The position numbers and the translations under genes are program-made. The notes under the pieces are model-generated. The model saw only the letters and a list, made by a program, of their open reading frames with translations, was not told the origin of the DNA and searched no databases. From Mycolicibacterium rhodesiae NBB3 (GTDB taxonomy: Bacteria; Actinomycetota; Actinomycetes; Mycobacteriales; Mycobacteriaceae), in assembly GCF_000230895.2 (NCBI RefSeq), contig NC_016604.1:2852001-2916000 (forward strand): a DNA stretch of 64,000 bases. Reading direction: 5' to 3'. Shown here piece after piece: positions 41,389-50,289 of the stretch. Every line of letters starts with the position of its first letter. Within the stretch, counting starts at the first letter, position 1.

Positions 41389-43347
41389 TCATGAAGGCGC
41401 CGCTGCTGTGTGGGCTGTTGCTGGTTGGTCGGCCGGTGCAAGGGGCAGGGGCTTGGCGCGGCCGGCGCGCACACCGTTGGCGATGACGACGACCTCGGCC
41501 AGCTCGTGGACCAGCACGACGGCGGCCAGACCGAGCACACCGAGCAGCGCCAGCGGTATCAACACGATGATCAGCGCAAGTGACAGGCCGACGTTTTGCA
41601 GCATGATCCGTCGGGCGCGGCGGGCGTGGCTGAATGCCTGCGGCAGGTGGCGCAGGTCTTCACCCATCAATGCCACGTCGGCGGTCTCGATGGCTACGTC
41701 GGTGCCCATCGCCCCCATCGCGATACCGAGGTCGGCGGTGGCCAGGGCGGGGGCGTCGTTGATCCCGTCGCCGACCATGGCTGTGTTGCGCTGGGCACGC
41801 AGCTCTTCGATGAGCCGCGCCTTGTCCTCGGGACGTAGCTCGGCGTGCACATCGTCGATACCGACATCTTTGGCGAGCGCGGCGGCGGTGGTGTGATTGT
41901 CGCCGGTGAGCATCGCGATGTGGTAGCCGTCGCGGCGCAGCTGGGCGACGACCTCGGCCGCCTCGGGACGGAGTTCGTCGCGCACGGCGATCGCGCCGAC
42001 TGTTTGGCCGTTGTCTTCGACGAGCACGGCGGTGGCGCCGGCCTGCTGCATCCGTACCACGGCATCCGCCAACGCGCCCGCATCGAGCCACCCGGGGCGG
42101 CCCAGGCGAATCGTGTTGCCGTCGCGGCGGCCGGTGAGCCCGGCGCCGGTCACCGCCTGCACGTCAGTAGCCGGGGTGACCTCGTTGACGGCGGCCAGGA
42201 TCGCCGCGGCCAGCGGGTGTTCACTGCGCGCTTCCAGCGCTGCGGCCAGATCGAGCACCTGCTCGCGAGTGGCGCCGTGGGTGGTGGCCACCTCGATGAC
42301 AGCGGGCCGATTGGCGGTCAGGGTGCCGGTCTTGTCCAGGGCGACGCCGCGCACCGCGCCGAGCGCCTCCAGCGCGGCCCCACCCTTGACCAGCGCACCG
42401 AGCTTGCTGGCCGCACCGATCGCGGCGACCACGGTCACGGGCACCGAGATCGCCAACGCGCACGGCGAGGCCGCGACCAGTACCACCAGAGCACGTTCGA
42501 TCCACACGGCCGGATCGCCGAGCAGGCTGCCGATCACTGCAATCAGGGCCGCGGCGATCATCACCCCGGGCACCAGCGGTTTGGCGATGCGGTCGGCCAA
42601 TCGCTGAGAGGCGCCCTTGCGAGACTGTTCGGCCTCCACAATCTTCACGATGCGGGCCAGCGAGTTGTCCTCGGAGGTGGTGGTGACCTCGACCTCCAGC
42701 ACGCCGGTGCCGTTGATCGAGCCGGCGAACACCTCGTGGCCCGGTTCGGCTTCCACGGGCACCGACTCACCAGTGATGGCCGAGACATCCAGCGCGGTGC
42801 GGCCGTTCCGGATGATGCCGTCGGTGGCGATCCGCTCGCCGGGCTTGACTAGCATTCGGTCGCCGACACGCAATTCACTTGAGGACACGACCATCTCGGT
42901 GTCGTCTCGCAGAACGGTGGCCTGGTCAGGCACCAGCGACAGCAGGGCGCGCAGTCCGCGACGGGTGCGGGCCAGCGAATACTCTTCCAAACCCTCGCTG
43001 ATCGAGAACAGGAACGCCAGCATCGCGGCTTCGCCGACTTCGCCGAGGAGCACCGCGCCCACAGCGGCGATGGTCATCAACGTGCCCACCCCGATTCTGC
43101 CTTTGGCCAGACGCTTGAGCGTGGACGGCACAAAGGTATAGGCGCCGACAACCAAGGCGAGCGCTTCCAACGTGAGCACGACCGTCGGCGGCGCACCTGC
43201 CCCGCCGGCGATCAACTCGGCCAGCAGGAACACGCCCGCGACGGCCGCGAACTGCAGTTCCCGAACCTGCCACAGGGATTCGGCCTGCTCCTCGGACTGC
43301 TCGCTGACGTCGGCCTCGTCTCCGCCGCAACCGCAGGTGTTACTCAT
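41389..43347 (-). CDS. ctpG: P1B-type heavy-metal ATPase (CtpG/cadmium-efflux type)
   Basis: A 652-residue metal-exporting P-type ATPase. Motifs are in order: an N-terminal Cys cluster (MSNTCGCGGDE), AITGESVPVE, the metal-transport motif ASPCALAISVP, the phosphorylation site LDKTGTLT, the SEHPLAAA motif, AMLTGDNHTTAAAL and MVGDGINDAPALATADL. The CPC-like SPC motif, with the short Cys-rich N-terminus and linked CmtR-type regulator, points to Cd/Zn/Pb rather than Cu. It overlaps the regulator by 4 bp (ATGA) and is transcribed after it. Confidence 0.9.
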   Translation of the reverse strand: MSNTCGCGGDEADVSEQSEEQAESLWQVRELQFAAVAGVFLLAELIAGGAGAPPTVVLTLEALALVVGAYTFVPSTLKRLAKGRIGVGTLMTIAAVGAVLLGEVGEAAMLAFLFSISEGLEEYSLARTRRGLRALLSLVPDQATVLRDDTEMVVSSSELRVGDRMLVKPGERIATDGIIRNGRTALDVSAITGESVPVEAEPGHEVFAGSINGTGVLEVEVTTTSEDNSLARIVKIVEAEQSRKGASQRLADRIAKPLVPGVMIAAALIAVIGSLLGDPAVWIERALVVLVAASPCALAISVPVTVVAAIGAASKLGALVKGGAALEALGAVRGVALDKTGTLTANRPAVIEVATTHGATREQVLDLAAALEARSEHPLAAAILAAVNEVTPATDVQAVTGAGLTGRRDGNTIRLGRPGWLDAGALADAVVRMQQAGATAVLVEDNGQTVGAIAVRDELRPEAAEVVAQLRRDGYHIAMLTGDNHTTAAALAKDVGIDDVHAELRPEDKARLIEELRAQRNTAMVGDGINDAPALATADLGIAMGAMGTDVAIETADVALMGEDLRHLPQAFSHARRARRIMLQNVGLSLALIIVLIPLALLGVLGLAAVVLVHELAEVVVIANGVRAGRAKPLPLAPADQPATAHTAAAPS

Positions 43348-43727
43348 TTCTTGGTCACCGTCGCTTTCTTCGTCGCATCGGCTCCGTAGATAGAGCACAG
43401 CACCACCTGGTTGCCGGTCGCGGCCAGCAGCGATTCCGCCGACGCGAGCAGATCCATCAGCTCGGGGCGAGTCAGGGAGTAGAACATCTGCCGGCCTTCC
43501 GGGCGCCCGGTGACCAGGCCGCACTCGCGTAGGCAGGCCAGATGCGCCGACACAGTCGACTGCGCAGTGCCCAACACCCTGGTCAGATCCACCACCCGGG
43601 CCTCCCCTTCGGTGAGGCGCTGCAGGATCGCCAACCGGGTGGGATCCGATAGGCCGCGAAACAGCGCTGCCGCCGGCGCCAGATCCGCGGCCGATGGGGA
43701 AGTAGCCCGTCCTTTTGTCATCGCCAT
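43344..43727 (-). CDS. CmtR-like ArsR-family Cd/Pb sensor
   Basis: A 127-residue ArsR/SmtB repressor. The recognition helix and following residues, QSTVSAHLACLRECGLVTGRPEGRQMFYSL, contain the two Cys (CxxxC) of the CmtR cadmium site in the DNA-binding helix. NQVVLCSIYG near residue 112 supplies the third Cys. It thus matches M. tuberculosis CmtR in ligand layout. It precedes the P-type ATPase, with overlapping stop and start, so the pair forms a cadmium-inducible efflux unit. Confidence 0.88.
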   Translation of the reverse strand: MAMTKGRATSPSAADLAPAAALFRGLSDPTRLAILQRLTEGEARVVDLTRVLGTAQSTVSAHLACLRECGLVTGRPEGRQMFYSLTRPELMDLLASAESLLAATGNQVVLCSIYGADATKKATVTKK

Positions 43728-43734
43728 TCAACGA

Positions 43735-43756
43735 TGATAGCCGCAAACGCCTATCA
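43735..43756. promoter_or_regulatory. Palindromic operator before the CmtR-like gene
   Basis: TGATAG (43735-43740) and CTATCA (43751-43756) form a perfect inverted repeat with a 10-bp spacer, 8-29 bp upstream of the cmtR-like start. The position makes it the likely binding site of the regulator. Confidence 0.5.
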
Positions 43757-43838
43757 ATCGCCAGGGGTCGCTGGGCTCACTCGTCCGATGTCAAAACAAA
43801 GTCGCTGCAGAGTCCCATGCCGACGGCGCGACGGCGTC

Positions 43839-44912
43839 TTAGGCCCTTGAGCCGAGGCCGGGGATGATGTCGTCGAGCCGGAAGACAACTGGTTGTTCGA
43901 GTTGGGCGTAGGTGCACGAGCGTGGGTCGCGGTCGGGCCGCCAGCGGTTGAATTGCGCAGTGTGGCGGAACCGGTCGCCTTCCGTGTGGTCGTAGCGGAC
44001 CTCGACGACCCTCTCGGGTCGCAGCGGGACGAACGAGAGATCCTTGCCGGCGTTCCAGCGGGAGCTTTCGTTCTTGCGGGGTGTGCGGTCACCGGCTTCG
44101 TGGGCGGCCCAGTTCCACGGATGGTCATCGAATGCGGTTATCAGCGGCTGCATTTCGGTGAACAGCTGGCGGCGCTTGGTCATCGGGAACGCGCCGATCA
44201 CGCCGACGGAGGCGAGGGTGCCGTCGTCGGTGTAGAGCCCGAGCAGCAGGGAGCCGATCGCGTCCTGGCTGGCCTTGTGCACCCGGTAACCGGCGATGAC
44301 GCAGTCGGCGGTCCGCTGGTGCTTGATCTTGAACATGACCCGCTTGTCGGGTTGATAGGTGGCCGTCAGGGGCTTGGCGACGACGCCATCGAGACCCGCC
44401 CCCTCGAACTCTTCGAACCACCGATGCGCCGTCGTGAGATCCGTCGTCGCAGGAGTTAGGTGAACCGAGGGCCCGGAGTCGGCCAAGGCCGTGACGAGTG
44501 CGGCGCGCCGCTCGGTGAACGGTTTCCCGGTGTAGTCATCGTCGCCCAAGGCGAGTAGATCGAACGCTACGAAGGACGCAGGGGTCTGCTTGGCGAGCAT
44601 CCGTACTCGCGAATCGGCGGGGTGGATGCGTTGTTGCAGTGCTTCGAAATCCAGCTCGTGGTTGGTGGCGATGATGATCTCGCCGTCGATCACGCAACGC
44701 TCGGGCAGTTCGGCGGTGACGGCGGCGACCAGTTCGGGGAAGTACCGTGTCAGGGGCCGCTCGTTGCGGCTACCCAGTTCGACTTCGTCGCCGTCGCGGA
44801 AGCAGATCGATCGGAGGCCGTCCCACTTCGGTTCATAGGAGGCACCAGAGGGGATTGTCGGCACCGACTTGGCCAGCATTGGCGAGACCGGCGGCATGAC
44901 GGGAAGCTTCAT
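43839..44912 (-). CDS. ligC: ATP-dependent DNA ligase (LigC-like)
   Basis: A 357-residue ligase of the actinobacterial LigC type. The nucleotidyl-transfer Lys is in YEPKWDGLRSI (near residue 30); other motifs are SRNERPLTRYFPEL, CVIDGEIIIA, AFDLLALGDDDY, LDGVVAKPL and VMFKIKHQRTADCVI, with an OB-fold region to the end. Mycobacterial LigC forms have alternate end-joining or base-excision repair roles. Here the gene lies within the Tn554-like element, 4 bp after the recombinase gene, so a role in closing nicks after transposition is possible. Confidence 0.88.
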   Translation of the reverse strand: MKLPVMPPVSPMLAKSVPTIPSGASYEPKWDGLRSICFRDGDEVELGSRNERPLTRYFPELVAAVTAELPERCVIDGEIIIATNHELDFEALQQRIHPADSRVRMLAKQTPASFVAFDLLALGDDDYTGKPFTERRAALVTALADSGPSVHLTPATTDLTTAHRWFEEFEGAGLDGVVAKPLTATYQPDKRVMFKIKHQRTADCVIAGYRVHKASQDAIGSLLLGLYTDDGTLASVGVIGAFPMTKRRQLFTEMQPLITAFDDHPWNWAAHEAGDRTPRKNESSRWNAGKDLSFVPLRPERVVEVRYDHTEGDRFRHTAQFNRWRPDRDPRSCTYAQLEQPVVFRLDDIIPGLGSRA

Positions 44913-44916
44913 CGTC

Positions 44917-47430
44917 TCATTGTGGTCTCTGCTCGGCGAACGGGTTGCCGCCGTGTGAAAGTCGTTGCTGGGCCTCGGATTGGCGGACGCGCAGATGCTT
45001 GATGCTTTCTTCGAGGGCGGCGACCTCGCCGAGCCATGCTCGGTCCTTTGCTTCGACGAGGCGCTGCTCGGCGTTCTCGGTCATCTCGTTGATGCGGCCC
45101 AACTGGGCGGGGTCGACGCGCAGGAACCGGCATCGGGTACACGCGTGTTCGTGGACGCAGGGTGTGCCGTAGGGGCGGTGGCACTCGCCGAGGGCAACGC
45201 GGCGCAGTAGGAAGTGCTCTTCGAAATCGGCCCATTCGTCGTCGTCGGCGACTGTCGCCTCCTCGAATGGGCGCAGTTGGCGGCGACGTTCGATGAACGC
45301 CTGATGGGCGGTGACGATCTGCTCGGGGAACACGGCGGTGTAGCCGCGGGTGGTGTCGAGGTTGAGATGTCCGAGTAGCGCTGCGGCGATGTGCAGCGGC
45401 AGACCGTTGTTGACGGCATCGGTGGCGAACAGTCGGCGGAAGTCGTGCGGGGTGAAGTGCACCGGTCGACCGGCATCGGTGAGCCCGGCGATCGTGGCGA
45501 GGTGGACCAGAATCTGGCGCACGTAGTGCCGTCCCAGCACTTCGTGACGGGTACCCAGAGGGCGTGCGAACAGGTGCGGGAACGGTTCGCTGTGGACCTT
45601 GTCGTTGGTGTCGTAGGCGATCGACAGCGGCACGTGATCCTTGCCGGCCTTGGCGCGGCGCAAAACCTCCAACAGCACTCCGACCAGTTCCGGAGTCATC
45701 GGGATCAGCCGCTCGCAATCGGTCTTGGACGGCACGATGTGGAGCAAGGGCACCAGCGTGGCCGTTGTGGAGGCGGTGTAGTGCCGCAGCGATAATTGGG
45801 TCAGTTCAAGAAGTTCCTCGATGCGAATGCCGGTGTGACGCAGTGTCTCCACGAGCGCCCAACCCCAGAAGCCCTCCTCTTCGAGCGCGGTTACGTCGAT
45901 GCGCTCGGCACTGCCTCGGATCCATCCCGGCCGCTGCTGTCCGGGTGCCAGGTGCGCCCAAATCCGGGCGCGGGCGTCGCCGTCGCGCCGCAAGGGTGGG
46001 CAGTGCCGAAGGAAGGTGAAGCCGTCGATGACGAATTCCTGGTCGTGCGTGCAGGTCAAGGCACGCTGCAGAAGCGTTGCGGTGCGGTCCTTATGCGCTG
46101 TAGCCGCAGCCAGGAGTGCCGGCAGCAGCGGGGTAAGCATGCGGGTGCGATCCTGCATGGAGGCCTTCTGGCGGCGTTTCTGCTTGGCCGCCGCGCGACT
46201 GAGCGCCCGCGGTACTGGGCACGGCGCGACCCAGACACCCCAGCGGACGGGGTCGTCGTGCGACCACTCGGCCAGGTCGCGGTACATGCCGCGGATGGCG
46301 AACAGGATCGAGTGCACTTCGCGTCGCGGGCGGCCGTCGAGGGTCATCGCCAACCGTTCCCGCCACGCCGTCACCACCTCGGCCGAGATCGCCAGGTCCT
46401 TTTGGTCCGGATTGATCTGCAGGATCTCCCACCAGAACAATCGGGCCAGGCGGTAGGCAAGTCCCTCCAGCGAGCTGTAGTCCATGTTGGGCTGTAGCTC
46501 CTCGAGGTAGCCCACGAGGAGGTCGCGCACTCCTGAGGCGGGGATGCCGTATCGATCGACTAGCGTCGCAGCGCTGTGTTGGCGTGTGTTGCCTCGCGCC
46601 GACCACGTCGCCCGCAGCGTAGGCGCCTCCTCGGCCAAGGGGCCCAGGGCGACCAACAGCTCCCAGATGAGGTGTTCGCGGCGCTGTCGCCCCGAGGTGC
46701 GCACCACGTCGGCGTAGAACAGCAGATCGTCGCCGCACAGTTGTCCGATGTTCTTCCCGGTGCGGATCATCACCCGCGCCAATGCCTTTTCGGCGTCGTC
46801 CTGGTATTTGGGCACCGCGTCCCGGTAGGCGGGCAGCGTACGCAACCGTTCCAAGTCCGGCCCGCCATTGCTGTCGAGGAACCTGCCGAGGGCTACCCGC
46901 TGCTTGGAATCCAACAGCCAACTGTAGGACGGCCGCAGTGCGCGTACGCGCAGTAGCGCATTGAGGGCCTTGAGCGTGGGTGACCAATGGTCGTAGTGCG
47001 GCAACGCATCATGCTCGATCCAGGTGCGCGGAGCGGCGTCGTAACCGCTGGCCAGCCACCGCTCCTCCCACGTCTGCCCTGAATATTGAGCCAGGACACC
47101 CAGCAGGGCCTGCGTTCCCCGAACCATCGGCTGAAGCTGCTGGGGTGGCAGCGTCCGGTGGCGCTCGGTTACGACGTCGCACAACTCAGTGATGGTGAGA
47201 TGCTGCATCGTCACACCGCGGGCGCCCTCTGGCGGTGATGGGGGCGCGTGGTTGGCGTCGTAGCCCCACAGGGGCCGGGCCAGGCCGGCGGGGCCGAACC
47301 GGCTGTCTGCTGGGATCGCTTGCAGATGCGGTGAATCAGGCCGTGACAGCAGCTGGACCTGTGGGCTCATCGCCCGCCGCGTCGCGGCGGCCTGCCGGCG
47401 TTGCGGTGATCGGATGTCCTCAGCGCTCAA
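44917..47430 (-). CDS. Large tyrosine recombinase (TnpB-like) of the Tn554-like element
   Basis: An 837-residue phage-integrase-family protein. The catalytic set is complete: HTGIRIEELLELT (Arg I), a Lys on the following hairpin (PSKTDCERLIPM), FTPHDFRRLFATD (HxxR), ALLGHLNLDTTRGYTAVF (His and nucleophile Tyr). The C-terminus has a Cys-rich zinc-like cluster (CHRPYGTPCVHEHACTRCRF), common in TnpB of Tn554-type transposons. Its start overlaps the TnpA-like stop by 4 bp, so both are made together. No TnpC/DUF6262 gene is found with them. Confidence 0.85.
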   Translation of the reverse strand: MSAEDIRSPQRRQAAATRRAMSPQVQLLSRPDSPHLQAIPADSRFGPAGLARPLWGYDANHAPPSPPEGARGVTMQHLTITELCDVVTERHRTLPPQQLQPMVRGTQALLGVLAQYSGQTWEERWLASGYDAAPRTWIEHDALPHYDHWSPTLKALNALLRVRALRPSYSWLLDSKQRVALGRFLDSNGGPDLERLRTLPAYRDAVPKYQDDAEKALARVMIRTGKNIGQLCGDDLLFYADVVRTSGRQRREHLIWELLVALGPLAEEAPTLRATWSARGNTRQHSAATLVDRYGIPASGVRDLLVGYLEELQPNMDYSSLEGLAYRLARLFWWEILQINPDQKDLAISAEVVTAWRERLAMTLDGRPRREVHSILFAIRGMYRDLAEWSHDDPVRWGVWVAPCPVPRALSRAAAKQKRRQKASMQDRTRMLTPLLPALLAAATAHKDRTATLLQRALTCTHDQEFVIDGFTFLRHCPPLRRDGDARARIWAHLAPGQQRPGWIRGSAERIDVTALEEEGFWGWALVETLRHTGIRIEELLELTQLSLRHYTASTTATLVPLLHIVPSKTDCERLIPMTPELVGVLLEVLRRAKAGKDHVPLSIAYDTNDKVHSEPFPHLFARPLGTRHEVLGRHYVRQILVHLATIAGLTDAGRPVHFTPHDFRRLFATDAVNNGLPLHIAAALLGHLNLDTTRGYTAVFPEQIVTAHQAFIERRRQLRPFEEATVADDDEWADFEEHFLLRRVALGECHRPYGTPCVHEHACTRCRFLRVDPAQLGRINEMTENAEQRLVEAKDRAWLGEVAALEESIKHLRVRQSEAQQRLSHGGNPFAEQRPQ

Positions 47431-48626
47431 TTCGGCAGCCCCAACAGTTCTCGGACCGCTGCGGGGTCGTAGGCAGGTTCGATCGTCGATGCTTCGATCT
47501 TCGGTCGGGCGTGATGCTCAAGGACCTTGCCGATCAAATCTTCCAGGCGAGGCTGGGTGTAGATCTGAGTGGTCGTCACGCTGGCATGCCGCAGGACGGT
47601 TTGCACGTCGACCAGCGTGAACGCGGGGTCGGCCAGCATCCGCGCGGCGGCGGTGTGGCGGAAGTCGTGCAACGACCAGTTCGCGCCCAAGCTGGCGTTG
47701 GCGCGGCGCAGCACCGCGCGCATTGCGTGGTAGTTCAGCGGTGCAGGCTGAGAGCGTCGGGTCCACCACACCGGACCACCCGGCTCGATCGGCGGGCGTC
47801 CAGCCAAATACAGCGCCAGCCATACGAATGAGTCCACTGAGGCCGGAACGGTCTCCCGCATGCGGCTGCCCTTGCTGGTGACCGTGATTGTGTAGCGGCC
47901 GGCATCCAGATCACCGTGACGCAAACCGAGCAGCTCCGATGCCCGCACACCCGAGGACAGATAGAAACTCACTAACGCTCGATCGCGGTGGCTGCGCAAC
48001 GCGTTAAACAGCGCTGCGGCGGCGTCATCGGGGATCGCCCGCCACACCGGCCGTGGGGTCTTCTGCCGGTAGTTGGCGCGCCGAAAGATAGCGAAGTCTT
48101 CCATCGGGTTGTGGTGCGCATGCGGTCGGCCACCTTGCCTAGCACGTTGTGCAGGAACGGGATTCACCAGCGGACCCAGATCGACGGCACAGGCGTGGTC
48201 ATAAAACCCGAATAAGACTGACAGCTGATGGTTGATGGTGCGGGGGGCGTACTTGCCGGACAACTCCGCCTTGCCGGTCACTGCGTTCACCGACCCCGGT
48301 GGCGGCCCATCCGGTCGTCGGCGAAGACGTTGCGGATTGGGCGCCGCCCGCAAGTGCTCGACGAACGCGCGGACATCTACGCGCTCGGCTCGCTCCCAAC
48401 TGATCAGGCGGTCATGCAGGAAACGGAACCACCGCAGAAGGTCGAACGCGTAACTTCGAACTGTGAGTGGACTGCAATCAGACGCCGCCAGTTCGCGAAG
48501 GTATGACGTCGCCCCGGGATGCTCGGCATCGGGGAAGATCACCCGCCACGGCAACCCGCTCGGCGCCGACTCCACCCGACCCACCTCGCCCATAGCCGGA
48601 TCCTCCGCCCGCCGCAGCCACTCCAT
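47427..48626 (-). CDS. Tyrosine recombinase (TnpA-like) of the Tn554-like element
   Basis: A 399-residue recombinase with a core-binding N-terminal domain (DCSPLTVRSYAFDLLRWFRFLHD) and a C-terminal catalytic domain: SSGVRASELLGLRHGDLD (Arg), VTSKGSRMR (Lys), SLHDFRHTAAARML (HxxR), LRHASVTTTQIYTQP (His, Tyr). It begins only 30 bp inside the right end of the element, a usual place for the first transposase gene. It is the probable enzyme for insertion into tnsB. Confidence 0.88.
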   Translation of the reverse strand: MEWLRRAEDPAMGEVGRVESAPSGLPWRVIFPDAEHPGATSYLRELAASDCSPLTVRSYAFDLLRWFRFLHDRLISWERAERVDVRAFVEHLRAAPNPQRLRRRPDGPPPGSVNAVTGKAELSGKYAPRTINHQLSVLFGFYDHACAVDLGPLVNPVPAQRARQGGRPHAHHNPMEDFAIFRRANYRQKTPRPVWRAIPDDAAAALFNALRSHRDRALVSFYLSSGVRASELLGLRHGDLDAGRYTITVTSKGSRMRETVPASVDSFVWLALYLAGRPPIEPGGPVWWTRRSQPAPLNYHAMRAVLRRANASLGANWSLHDFRHTAAARMLADPAFTLVDVQTVLRHASVTTTQIYTQPRLEDLIGKVLEHHARPKIEASTIEPAYDPAAVRELLGLPN

Positions 48627-48656
48627 CGGAAGGCTCGCCGAAGTTCAGTCAACTAG

Positions 48657-50286
48657 ACTTGCGCTCATCGATGGCCGCACCGTACGCCCAAGCAAGTCCT
48701 ACGACCGGATCGATCAGCACTACCGGGACGCTGCCATTAAGGTGTTGGACTCGCTCGACGGCGACCGATCCACCATCTCGATCGAAGAGATCAAGCGACA
48801 GACGGAAGTCAACCTGAAGAACAGCGGACTCGCGCATATCAAACCGCCAGAACGCATTACGCGGCAGTACTTGTCCAACCTCAAACGCGAGCGCGGTGAC
48901 TCCACCCGAGCTCAACTCAGCCGCAGACTGCGGCACGTCTCGGGGACGAAGCACTACCCTGCGATCCGGCCTGGCCAGGTGGTGGCCATCGACGCGACCC
49001 GCGCCGACAACCTGGTCTACGACCCCTACACCGGCAAGCCCTACAGCGTCGAGATCCTGACGGCTGTCGACGTCGCCACGCGGGTGGTCCTCGCGATCCG
49101 GGTCGTGGCAAGGAGTGCCAACGGTATCGAGGCGGGGCTGCTGGTCTACGACATTTGTCGACCGTTCTCGATGATGGTCGACGGGACCTCGATCGGCCAC
49201 TGGAGATGGGTGGGATTACCCGAACAGCTGGACTTCACACAGGTGCCCGTGCGGGCTGGTCAGCGGCTCTTCGCACCCGACTTCTCGACACTGCAAGGAG
49301 AACACGGCATACCGTCGGTGCTACCTGATGCGATCCGCTCCGACCACGGAGCCATCTTCGTGTCCAAGCACTTCCGTGCGCTGCTCGACAATATGGGCAT
49401 CGACCTGTTGCTCAATCGCGGAGGCAAGGCCAACGACAACCCGCACGTCGAACGCTGGCACGAAACCGTACAACGGGCACTGCAGCAGATACCGGGATAC
49501 AAGGGCCGCAACACCTCTGAGCGAGGAAGGTTGGTCAGCAAGGAGCCGATGCTGACCGCCACCGAACTCGAGCAGCATCTTCGGCGCTTCATCGCGCTGG
49601 ACTATCACCGCAGCGGCCACACCGGAATCATCCAGCCGGGACAGGAGGACGCACGGGTGTGCCCGCTGGAGATGTGGGACGCGATGGTGTCAATGACCGG
49701 GCGCATCGACGTACCCCAGCGGCCCGACCTGATCTACCAGTTCCTCCCCGTCCGCTGGGCAACCATCAGCCATGACGGGGTGGAACTGAAGAATCTCGTC
49801 TACGACTCGCCGGTGCTCGCTGATTACCGTTCCAAGCGGGTCGGACAGTTCCGAGCGCAGGACGAAAAGGCGCCGTTCTTCGTCGATCCGCGAGACCTGT
49901 CCCGCATCTGGTTCCAAGATCCGGCGACCAAACTCGTCCAACCGATCGAGTGGCGAGGCATCGACCGAACGCAGGCGCCGATGGCAGCCGCCATCGTTGG
50001 CCACGTGTGCCAGCGGATCCGTGAACGCGGTGGCAACAAGGTACTCAATCGAAATTCGGCAACTCGGCAGATCATCGACGAACTCACGCAAATCACCGAG
50101 GCACCGGTCGGTCCCAAACTGCGCAGGAAGTTGACGGCCAGCCGGCAGCGCGTCGAACAGGCGCGAGTCGACCACGGTGAAGCCCAAGCGGCCCAGGAGC
50201 GTGTGCACCCGAGCCCGCCACTCCGTCTGCGACCGGCCGGACGGAATGAAGAGTGGCCGAACTACCTGCTCGATGAGGAGGCATGA
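48657..50286 (+). pseudogene. tnsB: tnsB, 3' part with DDE integrase core
   Basis: The remaining 542 codons of the transposase, in the same frame as 38882-39400 once the 9.26-kb insertion is removed (about 714 residues in total). The DDE residues are visible: VVAIDATRADNLV (Asp), PDAIRSDHGAIFVS (Asp) and ANDNPHVERWHETVQRAL (Glu), followed by the beta-barrel and a basic C-terminal tail. The open frame begins further upstream at 48463, but those residues are the antisense of the recombinase gene. Any product made here would lack the N-terminal DNA-binding domain. Confidence 0.85.
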
Positions 50287-50289
50287 CCC

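Larger units (their letters stand above)
39401..48656. mobile_element. 9.26-kb Tn554-like element inserted in tnsB, with copper and cadmium genes
   Basis: Foreign block inside tnsB bounded by a shared ACTT (39397-39400 and 48657-48660). A similar ACTNGACTTG occurs just inside the left end (39402-39411) and at the right end (48652-48661). No long terminal inverted repeats are seen, as expected for Tn554-type tyrosine-recombinase transposons. It contains Met-rich proteins, a SHOCT protein, a P1B ATPase, a CmtR-like regulator, an ATP-dependent ligase, and the two recombinases that presumably moved it. All genes are on the minus strand. Confidence 0.8.

Noticed and set aside
48463..48656. Upstream extension of the 3' tnsB frame
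   Set aside because: These codons are antisense to the start of the TnpA-like recombinase and belong to the inserted element, not to tnsB.
39402..48661. ACTNGACTTG direct repeat as the exact crossover site of the insertion
   Set aside because: Joining tnsB at this repeat leaves the frame shifted, whereas joining at the nearby ACTT restores it. The repeat may still be part of the recombinase recognition sequence.
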